Shown here: one piece after another, positions 23,801 through 34,202 of the stretch
Layout of the letters: every line of letters starts with the position of its first letter
Numbering within the stretch: position 1 is the stretch's first letter
Assembly (NCBI GenBank): GCA_030770535.1
Contig: JASVEC010000122.1
Location: 1 to 46,649, forward strand
Direction of reading: 5' to 3'
Length of the DNA: 46,649 nt
Origin: Batkoa obscura
Lineage: Eukaryota; Entomophthoromycota; Entomophthoromycetes; Entomophthorales; Batkoaceae
Position numbers and translations under genes: made by a program
The notes under the pieces: model-generated
What the model was told of the DNA's origin: nothing
Seen by the model: the letters and a program-made list of their open reading frames with translations, nothing else
Databases searched by the model: none

Positions 23801-26124
23801 TTTAATGGTGGATGCACCTAATGAAACATCAGATAGAAGGGTCAGAACAGATCCTTCTCAATTAGGAAGAATTAGTTATGGTATTGCTGATAAATTAAAT
23901 GTTATTGATTCTTCAGATACTTCAAATATGTGGGACAAAATATGGACATGGGATAAAAGTATAAGACAGTTTAAAGGTAGAGATGAGGTATCTTTATTTG
24001 CTTTATTTGATGGACATACATCCAGATCTGGTTCAGGTTCAAGAGTAGCTAAATTTTTAAATGATCATTTAGAAGCTTATTTAGATGATGAATTAAAAAA
24101 ACAAAATAAAGAAGAAGGTGGAAATGTTAAAGATGCTTTAAGAAGAACTTTTTTAAATTTAAATAAAGAATTAGGTTCAACTACCATGGATGAAAATGGT
24201 AATTTAGGAGCATCTGGGGTTGTAGCTTACATCACAGGATCCACATTATATGTAGCTAATGTTGGAGATACAGTAGCTGTATTGTGTGGTAATGCAGGAA
24301 AATATAATTTGTTATCAAAAAGACATACTCCTTGGAGTATTGAAGAAATTAGTCGAATTCGAAATAACAAAGGGTTTATTTCATCACAAGGGTTATTAAA
24401 TGGAGAATTAGAAATATCTCGAGGATTTGGACATTTTCATTTAGCACCTTTGGTTAATGCTAATCCATCAATTGAAAAAATTGAATTAACTGAAAATGAT
24501 GAATTTATCATATTAGCTACAAGATCCTTATGGGATAAAATGACATATCAAACAGCTGTTGATGTAGCTCGTATGGAATCGGATAACTTAATGGTAGCAG
24601 CTCAAAAAGTGAGAGATTTTGCTATTACATATGGTAGTAAAGATTCCGTTTCAGTAATGATTATTGGTGTTAATGATTTATTTGCATTTCGAGATACTAG
24701 TATGGAAATTAGTAATAATAACATATCACGAAATATAGATGATAGTAATTTGGCCATTTCTTATCGACGTAATCGATGGCGACAACAGGGGCCAGGTAGT
24801 TCAAAATTAGCACGATTAGGTAGTAAAAATGATGAAGCACCTACAGGAAAAGTAGCTTTAGTATTTACGGATATTAAAAATTCTACATTTTTATGGGAAA
24901 CTTTTCCAACCGCTATGAGATTTGCTGTTAAATCTCATAATTTATCGATGCGTCGATGGCTAATTAGCTTAGGTGGTTATGAAGTTAAAACGGAAGGGGA
25001 TGCTTTTAGAGCCGCTTTTCCAACGGTAGCATCTGCCTTATTATGGTGTTTAACCATGCAAGTTCATCTATTAGATTTAGATTGGCCACAAGAAATATTA
25101 GATTCTTCAGAATGTCAAGAAGTGTATCGTCCCAATGGTCCAAAAGAGTTAATTTATCGTGGATTATCGGTTAGAATGGGGGTTCATTTTGGTACCCCAG
25201 TTTGTGAACCCGATCCAGTAACTCATCGTATGGATTATTTAGGTTACATGGTAAAAAGATCGGATTCTATTTGTACAGCAGCAGATGGGGGTCAGATTTG
25301 TGTATCGGCAGATGTAGTCAAAGAGATTGAATTGATGGATTTACAATTTCCTATGGAATGTAATGAAAATCAATTGGCAGTTAATATACCTAGGGATGTT
25401 CGAATGTTACGCAAAATTGGGTACCAAATGTTTAATTTGGGGGAAATGAAATTAACGGGGTTAGAAAATCCAGAGGTATTATCGATGGTAAGTTGAAATA
25501 TTGCTTGATAGGGTTGATAAAAGTAATTAATAGTTGTTTATTTTAAATTAGATTTATCCCAAATCATTAATTGGAAGACATGAGTTTTATTTGTCTGCCA
25601 TGTCACCAAAAGAAGAAATCCCATTGAATATCTCTGAGAATAACAAAACAATTGATAGTAATTTAGTTAAGTTGGTAGGTTATTTATGTATGCGAATCGA
25701 ACGATTAGCGAGTGATCAAGTATTAAGTAAAAAGAAATCAAGAATTGATTCATTATATGGGTTTTTTACATTTTCTATTAAAGAAGAAGCCAGTGAACAA
25801 GAGTTAATTTATTTATTAGAATCCTTGATAATAAGAATTGAAAATGCGATTCGAAGAATAGTAGTGAGTAAGTTTATGGAAAAAGCAAAAAATGATGGGA
25901 CAATAGGGGTGTCGGAAGAAGTTCAAGATCTATTAGCTAAGTTGACAGATCGATTAGGAGTTGGTATCATGGGATTTAAAGGAAAGATTGGAAAAGAGAT
26001 TCAAAAATCAACATTACTTTCACCAATTCCATTGAGTTTAAAGTTACCCTCAATTACTCCTTCAGAAGATGATGTATCTTCTGAATATTTTACACCAACA
26101 GAAGGCGCATTTGATAAGGTTTAA
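20897..26124 (+). CDS. fungal-type adenylate cyclase (RA-LRR-PP2C-cyclase), with altered active site
   Basis: Seven exons (20897-20942, 21024-21202, 21266-21284, 21340-21738, 21856-22019, 22092-25487, 25552-26124) give 1591 aa, close to yeast Cyr1 in plan. Order: basic/Ser-rich N-terminus; Ras-association domain (about 140-270); some 20 leucine-rich repeats (281-830); PP2C-like domain (865-1130); class III cyclase (1188-1400); C-terminal helical region. It would make cAMP under Ras/G-protein control at the plasma membrane. In the cyclase, both metal Asp (LVFTDIKNST, residue 1196; TEGDAF, residue 1239), the purine-contact Lys (EVKTEGD) and Asp (MDYLG) remain. However, the usual GPMVNxAAR block is GYMVKRSDS: the transition-state Asn is Lys 1324 and the Arg is Ser 1328. 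The PP2C domain keeps FDGH but has ATRSLWD where active phosphatases have an Asp. Confidence 0.93.
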
Positions 26125-26646
26125 AGGGGGAGTGATAAAGGGTATTTTGCAATAAAAAACGGTATAGTAAACAATAGTTTTAGAATAAATGTTAAGGCTG
26201 AAGGTGATGGTAGGTATTAGTGTGGAAAGAGATTGAATTTTCGTACTAGTTTCCAAGTTTTTAACAAAAGAAGGTGTTTATTTTAAAATAAAGAATAGCT
26301 TTTTAATTCAAAAATGAACTTTTATTTTAAAAAAAGGGAATTAATATATTAATATATTCTTATTTTTTTGTTTGTGGTTTTTTAGTTATAGCCTTTTTGA
26401 GTCTAAGAAAAAAGAAATAAAAACTTAATTATGATATTTAGTGAAGTAAAGTAGTAAATGAAGAAAAGTCGGCTCTATTAATATGCATCCACTGAATATG
26501 AACTAGATATTGAGGTTATATTAAGGGGATATTGAACTAATTTTTCATCACTTAATATATTAATTGAAATATTATCACTGCAGTTAAGGATAAACTTCTC
26601 TTTTTTTTTCTTCCTCTTCTATACTAGAGCTATAACTTAATAATTG
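26125..26646. other. intergenic, AT-rich
   Basis: About 0.5 kb after the adenylate cyclase stop. Nothing beyond A/T runs is recognisable. Confidence 0.45.
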
Positions 26647-26873
26647 TTAAGATTTTAGTTCTGACTTTGGTTTAGCACGACGATTTTGAAACCAAATTTG
26701 AACAGCACAGAGAGGTAAGTTTAAATAAGAAGCTATTCCTTTCCTTTTTTGGGAATTTGGCCTTGGGTTTTGTTGAAACAAGCTTCTATACATTGAATCC
26801 GTTTTGTTGAATGGCGGGTTTTCTTAGATGGATTATAAGGCTTTGTTTTTATGTTTAATATAAACCAAGGCAT
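26647..26873 (-). pseudogene. homeobox gene relic with one frame break
   Basis: Read on the minus strand from an ATG at 26873, the frame gives KPYNPSKKTRHSTKRIQCIE and then ACFNK. After a one-base slip near 26777 it continues as NPRPNSQKRKGIASYLNLPL, then CAVQIWFQNRRAKPKSELKS and a stop at 26647. It aligns almost residue for residue with the homeodomain encoded at 28905-29345 (KMYDPTRKARHSMEQIQ..., TVQIWFQNRRAKTKS). The helix-3 motif WFQNRR is intact. It lacks any C-terminal extension. Either it is a recent pseudogene or the slip is a sequence error. It was too broken for a simple open-frame scan. Confidence 0.82.
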
Positions 26874-28904
26874 TATTTGGGTAGATATGGTAAAGTTAGT
26901 ATTAAATTTTATAAACTTGAGATGTTAATTTTTAGTATCTCATCCTGTTATTACTCTTTTTGTACTTTTAATAATTCCCCATTCAAAAAAGTTAGATTTA
27001 CAATATTCTCATAAAATCTAAATGCTTTAATATTTACTTGGCAAAATTTATAAGCTCTTAAAATTTTATAGCACCTTTTTAAAAAAATTCTAGAATATTG
27101 GAATAAAATGGAGTTATTAATGTTTTATTATAGGGATATAGAAATATAGAAAAGCTAAATTCAATATTTACTATAAACCAATAGTTATGTTAGCTTAAGT
27201 CTTTTATAATAACTTTTTTAAGAAGTTCCAAATTCTTTTGATAAGTGTCGATTAAATATTGTTAGCTTGAAATAGATTATGATCCCAACTTTAGAAGAAC
27301 TTGAAACTTTTGTAACTAATACTTAAAGTTCAATAGTCCAAAGATGTCATTGGTTCAAGCTACTTTTCATTTGGTATAAAGATAAAGAGGTAGTAAATCG
27401 GATGCAAACCCTTTGGAAAGGAGAAGCAGTAAGATTTTTATATATTCTAGAGGATAGGTCTGAGAAAGCAAATTACAAGGGACAATTTAAATTCAAAAAT
27501 AACAACTTGAAAGTAAAAGTCACAGAAGAAAAAGAGATGAATTGGGAAGCTAGAAAGTTTGAAAACGGTTCATGACAAAGACATTTTTATGATATTAAAT
27601 GAAAAAGACTAAATTTGGAGCTATTGATATTTATGCTTTTGCAAATAATTGGTGAAAAAAACTCTTATGTCCTTAGCTCTATTAAATTATGTTATAAAAT
27701 TGTCATATACTTTTTATTTAAATCTTAAAGACATTGAATAAATATTCAAGTACTTTATTATTGAAAGTAACTGAGCAAAACAACGATAGTATAGTAAATT
27801 CTAAGGCGAAAAAAGGAGCAAATATACAGAAATAACATTAAATTATTATAGGATTAGAAGGAGTTAGAGATCGTGTATTACGGGCTCCAAACTGGATAAT
27901 CTAAGTTAAAAAGAATGGTGTTTTGCTTTATAAATTTAAATCTAATTGTGGAGTAAACTTGTAGCCGCTTTTGCAACGGCTAAGGTGCTATTAACAAACA
28001 ATTTAGTGTAAAGGGTATATATAGATCACAGACTAATAAACAAAGCAGAGATTTATGGAAAGCGACAAATAAGGTGAAAGCTTCTGGTAGTTGAGAGTAA
28101 ACTGGAGAAGTAGTTTTAATTAGAGGTAATCATGCCATTTTCTACTTGGTAAGTTTGTTAATAAGATGAGCTAATATAAAAACCATAGACCCAAGTTAAA
28201 AAAAATAATTATTTGTCAAGTCTTAGTCGTTTATATATAAGATGGTTAAAAATCTCAATGGAGTTTCTATAAAATAAAAAAGATTCTATGAAGTGATATA
28301 TTTGATTTAATCAAGTCAGAATATTCTCTAGAAAATAAATTATACAAAACTTGATAAAGTTTTATTTATAAATATTTTTGGAACAGGTTAAATTAATAAA
28401 TAAGTTGACTATATGTTAGTTTTGGATATAACTTAACGGGGCTAACTCATTATTACTCTTACTTTTTGATGGCTATAAATTAGTGGATTAATCTATTATT
28501 TTATATTGTTAATCAATAGTAAAGTTTAAAAAATAGAAACCAAAGTGATATTGTTGGACATATTTACTATTAACATCAATCTTGGCTTTTGATTTCAAAT
28601 ATATTTTGACTACAAACAGAATAATCTTTAAAGAACTAATTAAGTATAAGATATTGGTGATATTAATTTGATTGTTTAAATCTCTACTTTTTATGACGTT
28701 TTAATAAATTAATTTATTTTTTAATAAAACACGAAATTTCAAAAACTCAGCTAAGTAATTAATTAATTTTGCTATAAATTAGGCCAAGACTTTAAAATAC
28801 CGGAAAATGGTCAATTAGCAATATTTAGTAAAAGAGGTATAAAAAGACCGAAAAATGATATAAAGTGGATTAAAAAATAAATTCTAATATCAAATACTAA
28901 AACA
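26874..28904. other. gene-poor stretch between homeobox relic and homeobox gene
   Basis: About 2 kb. One open stretch without a stop, 27327-27575 (+, 82 codons), reads like degraded coding sequence (WFKLLFIWYKDKEVV, WKGEAVRFLYILEDRSEK) but belongs to no family I recognise. Nothing else is supportable. Confidence 0.4.
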
Positions 28905-29345
28905 ATGTCTATTCAAACTGCTAACCACTTTACTTCATCGGATGAAATCCCAGTCATCAAAGTAAAAATGTACGATCCAACTAGAAAAGCTCGTCACTCA
29001 ATGGAGCAAATTCAATATATGGAGGCTTGCTATCAAGAAAATTCAAAACCGAACTCAAAAAAAAGAAATGAAATAGCCTTACATTTGGACTTGAATGTCC
29101 GAACTGTACAAATCTGGTTTCAAAATCGTCGTGCTAAAACAAAAAGTATATTAAAAACTCAACAACAAGGAATTTCAAGTTCTAATATAGAAGATGAAGA
29201 AGAATATATTCCGAACAGAGGAAATATTATTTCTATCAATGATTTGCTAATTAATGAGAATGATGAATTGAACTATATCTCATCTATCCAACATTATCTT
29301 AATGTAAGCTCATCGCCTCAATTATATTCATCAGAAACCTTCTAA
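28905..29345 (+). CDS. homeodomain protein (146 aa)
   Basis: A single-exon DNA-binding protein. The homeodomain covers roughly residues 22-82: TRKARHSMEQIQYMEACYQE (helix 1), KKRNEIALHLDLNVRTVQIW (helix 2 and turn) and IWFQNRRAKTKSIL (recognition helix with W, F, N, R in place). It has 60 residues without the three-residue TALE insert, so it is of the typical class. The C-terminal 60 residues are Asn/Ser/Glu-rich and have no known domain. It presumably acts in the nucleus as a small transcription factor. The close resemblance to the relic at 26647 and, less so, to the gene at 31897 points to local duplication. Target genes cannot be inferred. Confidence 0.9.
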   Translation: MSIQTANHFTSSDEIPVIKVKMYDPTRKARHSMEQIQYMEACYQENSKPNSKKRNEIALHLDLNVRTVQIWFQNRRAKTKSILKTQQQGISSSNIEDEEEYIPNRGNIISINDLLINENDELNYISSIQHYLNVSSSPQLYSSETF

Positions 29346-31012
29346 AAATGTCCTGAATTTCCTTTAGTGTATAACTACGCTTTGAAATCATGATATTAAT
29401 TGATGGCTCCCATCATCCTAAAAAGTTCCTTTATGAATTCTGCTCTTAAATCATTATACTAACCCCAGGCAATACTTACCTTTACTTCTCATCTATTATT
29501 TCATCCAATAAAGTCTTTTAAATAAGGATGTGTAATATACGATCTTTAAAAAAATCAAGAACTAGAAATATATTAAAACACAACACAATTTTTCTTTACT
29601 GCCCAAGTAGCATAAAAATTTTAATTTATAAAATTTTAATGTTCTATATGCAACTTATAAATGGTAATCCATTTACTATGTAATATGCCAATTATTATTA
29701 CTTGAATAGGCTTCCTAAACTATTTATGAATTTGATTTTATAACAAAGTCATTTATGAATTTATGACATCGGTTTTTATTATACGTTAAAATTTACCTCT
29801 TAGCTGACAGATTGAGAGAATCTAAAATTATAAAATTTTTGGAGATTATAGCTGGCTTATCAATGTAACATTTGGGTATAGCATGGCGCATAATCAGCCA
29901 TAAAGATATTTAAGTGAAAAAAGGCTAGGTAATAACGCCTCAGACGCTAACGCTCTATTCAGGTTCCCACAGGCTCTTACATAAATTTGCTTTAATTTTA
30001 TAGACCACTCACCCGCAAGGGCCCAAGATTTTAAAGAAATTCTTAAGATTCAAAATAAAAATAAAGATAAGAGCTTGTAGATAAAAAAACTTAAATGTAT
30101 TTGTGAAAAATAAGGTGTTCCATGAATATTGTATTATTACCAATGTTTACTTTATAATATAACTGTAGCTATTAGAATTGGATAAAGCTTAATTTAGAAG
30201 CTAACTAAAGTAAAAGTTGATAAAAATAAAACGGTTACTATAGATTAGACGTGGAACAAAGTAAAGAAACAGCTGAAATACAAAGTCTATAGTTTGATTA
30301 TAGCATGGGTTGGTTTCATCTAGAAACATAAATTATCATTCATGTAGGGCCCTAATATCTGAAGTAATACAAAGACCGTGATTTTATCTAGAACTTTGCA
30401 ATTTTAAAGCAATAACTGATGAAGAAAGGTACAGCTGTTATCACTTGATCAAATAGAATTCTTCAAATGATATCATTATCATATTTGGCAGAAATTTCAT
30501 CAAATAAATAAAAGTATTCACCTTCGTTTTTTATTGTTGTTTTTATAAATTTTAGTTTTTATGAAGTATATGCTTTTGAGGTAAATTAAATTTACAGAAT
30601 AATTGAGATAGTCTTCTAAATAAATATCACCTAGTAAAATTATAAATAGCTATGTATTTAAAATCCTCGTTATTTTTATTTTTTAAATTATTTAATAAAA
30701 AGTAGGACAAAATTAGGATTTATTATATGCTTGGTATTAATTTAATATTATAACTTAATAATGAATGTATAAATTCTAAGTTTTCTTAATTTATTACCTG
30801 AATCTACTTTTATCTGTTAATTATAGGAGTGACACTTATATAACATTTTTTTTCTATACCTACTATAGTTTATTGAATATTTTTATATACATATGGCCAT
30901 AAACTAAATAACGCAATTAGTATTATCATATATCATATTTTATAGAGAATATAAAAAATAGTAGTAGTTTTTCCTATTTTAGATTAACTAAATTTAACCC
31001 GTGGAGATGTGT

Positions 31013-31104
31013 TTCTGTATTTAACAATTTTACTAACAATTTTTCCGCTCAAATAGTGTTTAAAAGATAGAAAAAGTGATGAAGTCAAAAAAAAAACCTT
31101 CTTA
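31013..31104 (+). mobile_element. MITE copy 7 (degraded)
   Basis: Starts GGAGATGTGTTTCTG and keeps the core ACTAACAATTTTTCCGCTCA. The right end has decayed to ACCTTCTT, so the boundary is approximate and no duplication is seen. It lies 35 bp from copy 8, in the same orientation. Confidence 0.8.
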
Positions 31105-31138
31105 TTATTAACTAAAAAATATTAAATTTCAAGAACAT

Positions 31139-31232
31139 GGGGATGGATTTTTTTTAATAATTTTACTACAACCTTTCCACTCAAATAGTGCTTAAAAAAT
31201 GGAAAAATAATGAAACCAAAAAAAACAGCCCC
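31139..31232 (+). mobile_element. MITE copy 8
   Basis: 94 bp from GGGGATGG to CAGCCCC with perfect 4-bp duplications ACAT (31135-31138 and 31233-31236). Its right end is the one closest to the terminal repeat of the DDE transposon. Confidence 0.92.
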
Positions 31233-31896
31233 ACATACTAACTGACAAAGAGAATACTTGATAAATTTATCATCTCTATTATATTTCATGATGTCTTTAG
31301 TAATGATTGATTCAAAAAAGTTATAAAGTTGTAGATTGAAGCCATTAGTGGCTAGTTTAAAGACTTTTGGTAAAGTAGTGAATTGACTCCAAACTAAAGT
31401 AGAACATAAAAGTTCTAAACGTCAAGAATATTAATTTGGCAATTACTTAAAGTACATTGCTTGTTAGTCTGTTTTTTTAAAGCTATTTATTTTTTATATC
31501 TTATAGTATCATATATGTACCTTTCTTTAGTGGCTTGCGATAGTGCTTAAATTGGAATACCCACAATATTTATGTTATTTTAAAGTTGCCTAAATTTTGT
31601 TTGCTTTAATTAATAAGGCAATCAGAGAAGATGTTTGATATAATAACCAATAACAAATTTTTGATTGTTCTATAGTTATAATTATTTAGTTATTTAACCT
31701 TTAAATAGATGTTTTATTTGTTTATATTATTGTTCTATATATAAGCCTAACTCGACCCTAAAAAGATATTATCTATAATAAGGAATTATATGGTCACTTG
31801 ATTACAGGATTTGTTTTATTAATTCTTTATTTGCTTGGGCTTTGAGAAGTATAAATACTTTAAAAATTTCAAACACTATACTAAACTTAACATTTA

Positions 31897-32418
31897 TTGG
31901 AAATGCATCACATTCAAAAGTTGAATTTTAGATTAGAAAAAAAGGATATCAAGATAAAGTTATATACTCCTGAAAATAAACATCGTCATGCACTAGAAAA
32001 TATTAACTATTTGGAGAAGTATTACCTTAAAAACTCAAGACCCAATAAACTAATTATAGACGAAATTGCAACCATCATTGATCTAAGCCCAAGAAAAGTT
32101 CAAGTCTGGTTCCAAAACCGTCGAGCAAAAGAAAAGAAGCTCTTTAACTCGATTGAAAAAAGTAGTTTAAATTTTAGATTTGAAAACTATGATGCACTCG
32201 AAGCTTCTCGATACAACCCAAATCCTATAGATGTTACTACAAATAGAAATCAAAAGATTGAAACATCTACAGTACACTCATATACAAATTCTCCAGAAGA
32301 CATTTACAGAATGGTTGATAAGGATAATTTTGAATGTCGACCCATTATTGCTTCAAAAGAACCTATAAGATATCATAAAAGGAGAGTCTCTTTTTCAATA
32401 AAAAGTTTACTATCTTAA
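31897..32418 (+). CDS. homeodomain protein (173 aa)
   Basis: A single-exon homeodomain protein. The domain lies at about residues 28-88: ENKHRHALENINYLEKYYLK, IDEIATIIDLSPRKVQVW and VWFQNRRAKEKKLF. The recognition helix is canonical and there is no TALE insert. The segment just before the domain (IKIKLYTPENKHRH) parallels IKVKMYDPTRKARH of the 28905 gene, so the two are paralogs that have diverged considerably (about half the domain residues differ). The C-terminal ~85 residues have no recognisable domain and end in a basic stretch (YHKRRVSFSIKSLLS). ATG at 31897 is the first in frame; a nuclear DNA-binding role is inferred. Confidence 0.9.
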   Translation: MEMHHIQKLNFRLEKKDIKIKLYTPENKHRHALENINYLEKYYLKNSRPNKLIIDEIATIIDLSPRKVQVWFQNRRAKEKKLFNSIEKSSLNFRFENYDALEASRYNPNPIDVTTNRNQKIETSTVHSYTNSPEDIYRMVDKDNFECRPIIASKEPIRYHKRRVSFSIKSLLS

Positions 32419-32874
32419 ACAACAATTAATTTAGTAATAATTTAAACTGTATCTAATTTATCTGATGCAGCTTCTATTGAATCATTGTATCAACACATAT
32501 TCTACTTTTTAATAAAAATAATATAATTCAAAAATTTAATAAATTTCGGTTTTTGACTTATAAAACAATATAAACTAAGTCATTATACATTGTCAACAAT
32601 AATTTCCAATTATAGCATATTGCATTATCATGTAAATAATATTTTTTAAAATAATCTAACCATATGATTTTACTTAAGTTTAACATAAACGTGTGAAATC
32701 TGGTACTCAGTGATTTGAGTTAAAAATAGTTATTGCCTGGTTAACTACACTATAAGTCGAAAAGTCTTAGTATATGTGACTAAGATAGACTTGAATTATG
32801 AATAGTACGTAATAGGCCACAGACTATATAAGACAAATAGAATAGACAATGCTAATATAAAATCTACATAAAAT

Positions 32875-32973
32875 GGGGATGTATTTTTGTGTTTAAGAAT
32901 TTTACTAACAACTTTTCCGCTTAAATAGCGCTTAAAAAATGGAAAAAGTAATGAAGTCAAAAAAAACATCCCC
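32875..32973 (+). mobile_element. MITE copy 9 (best-preserved)
   Basis: 99 bp, GGGGATGTATTTTTGTGTTT at the left and AAAAAACATCCCC at the right, with perfect 4-bp duplications AAAT (32871-32874 and 32974-32977). Used here as the reference orientation. Confidence 0.95.
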
Positions 32974-33791
32974 AAATACTATTAAGGAAACTTAGTGGCT
33001 TTATTAAATGTATGAGATATCAGGGATTAATTTAGTTAAAAAGGCTCAAGCTATTCTGTTTTAGAATCTCTTTTATACTCCGGTAAGTACAAATATCAAA
33101 ATGAGAAGATAATATTCTTTGAGACGAAGATACAAATCCTCTTAGTAAATCAAAATAAGAGCATGGGACTAATTGTCTCTATAATCGAGAACACGACGCC
33201 TTAGGCGATTGTTATGCTATAATTAACTATGGGGCTGACAGCGATATTTCACAAAACGCTCGTTAGAAAATTTTGTATTTAATCATTTCGACTTTAGATA
33301 GGCTCATATCGATTTTCTCAAAAGTCTTATATCTTCAAAGATAGCAAATTACAATAGTTGAATGTATTACCATGATTTTTTCTTTGAATTTTTATTCAAA
33401 GTATCCAATATAAAGCAATTGATATTATTAATTAGAATCATTACCAACAACTCAAACAGTATAATAAGTTGTAAATTTATGTTATAAAGTATGTTATTAA
33501 ACCTTGTTCTATTTAATAATTAAAATAAAGCCGAATTGGAAAATCAGCTTATTTGTTTCATAACCTCAATAAAAGCAGTTCAAATAATACTTTTTGCGAT
33601 CCTTTTTGTATGATTATAGAGCACAAAACTTAATATGATTTAAAACCTGATGACTATATTATAAATACTTCTAATTTAGATTTTAAAAAAGAATTAAGTA
33701 ATTATAATATTAATGTGAACTTTACCTAGTTTAAGTAACTTATAAAAAAATACTATTTTGTCTGATATTCTTGTCTTACCCATAAACACCT

Positions 33792-33922
33792 GAGGATGTA
33801 TTTTTGTGTTTAAAAATTTACTAACAATTTTTCGGCTCAAACAGTACTTAAAAGATGGAAAAAGTACTCTGTTTGGGTGAAAAAATTGTTAGTAAAATTC
33901 TTAAACATAAAAATACAGTCTC
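33792..33922. mobile_element. MITE copy 10, palindromic foldback form
   Basis: Two left halves of the MITE face each other: GAGGATGTATTTTTGTGTTT...CTCAAACAG and, inverted, CTGTTTGGG...TTAAACATAAAAATACAGTC. They are joined by about 25 bp. The arms, about 55 bp each, would pair into a long hairpin. The normal right half (GTAATGAAGTCAAAA) is missing. Confidence 0.85.
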
Positions 33923-34009
33923 AATGTTAATTGTTTTAGTGGTATAAATTTTTTGACTTCAAATTAAGCAACTCAAAGCTTTGAAAAAGTTCTTAAACAA
34001 GTATCAAAT

Positions 34010-34107
34010 GGGGATGTATTTTTTTGTTTAAGAATTTTACCAATATCTTTCCACTCATAATAGCGCTTAAGAAATGGAAAAACAATGAAACCAAAAAAAA
34101 CATCCCC
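34010..34107 (+). mobile_element. MITE copy 11
   Basis: 98 bp with intact GGGGATGT and ACATCCCC ends and perfect AAAT duplications (34006-34009 and 34108-34111). It ends 95 bp before the site-2 protease start codon, so it lies within that gene's probable promoter. Confidence 0.94.
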
Positions 34108-34202
34108 AAATGAAAATTTTAATTCGTTTTTTATATAATCAATCAAATACTCAAAACGCAATAAAAATCAAATTAACAAATATTAGCTTTTAATAAAAAA
34201 TA

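Larger units (their letters stand above)
29346..31896. other. gene-poor stretch between the two homeobox genes, two MITEs
   Basis: About 2.5 kb with MITE copies 7 and 8 near its right end. A patch at 29930-30020 is clearly less AT-rich (CCTCAGACGCTAACGC, CACCCGCAAGGGCCC) but has no open frame or tRNA fold. No other feature can be supported. Confidence 0.45.
32419..34202. other. gene-poor stretch with three MITEs
   Basis: About 1.8 kb between the second homeobox gene and site-2 protease, containing MITE copies 9, 10 and 11. The rest is AT-rich with no supportable gene. Confidence 0.45.

Noticed and set aside
32875-34107. Spaced ~98-bp repeats as a CRISPR-like array
   Set aside because: Spacing is irregular, copies face both ways elsewhere, and each has its own target duplication; they are MITEs in a eukaryotic genome.
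33973-34161. 62-codon frame on the minus strand
   Set aside because: It is read through MITE copy 11; no independent coding character.
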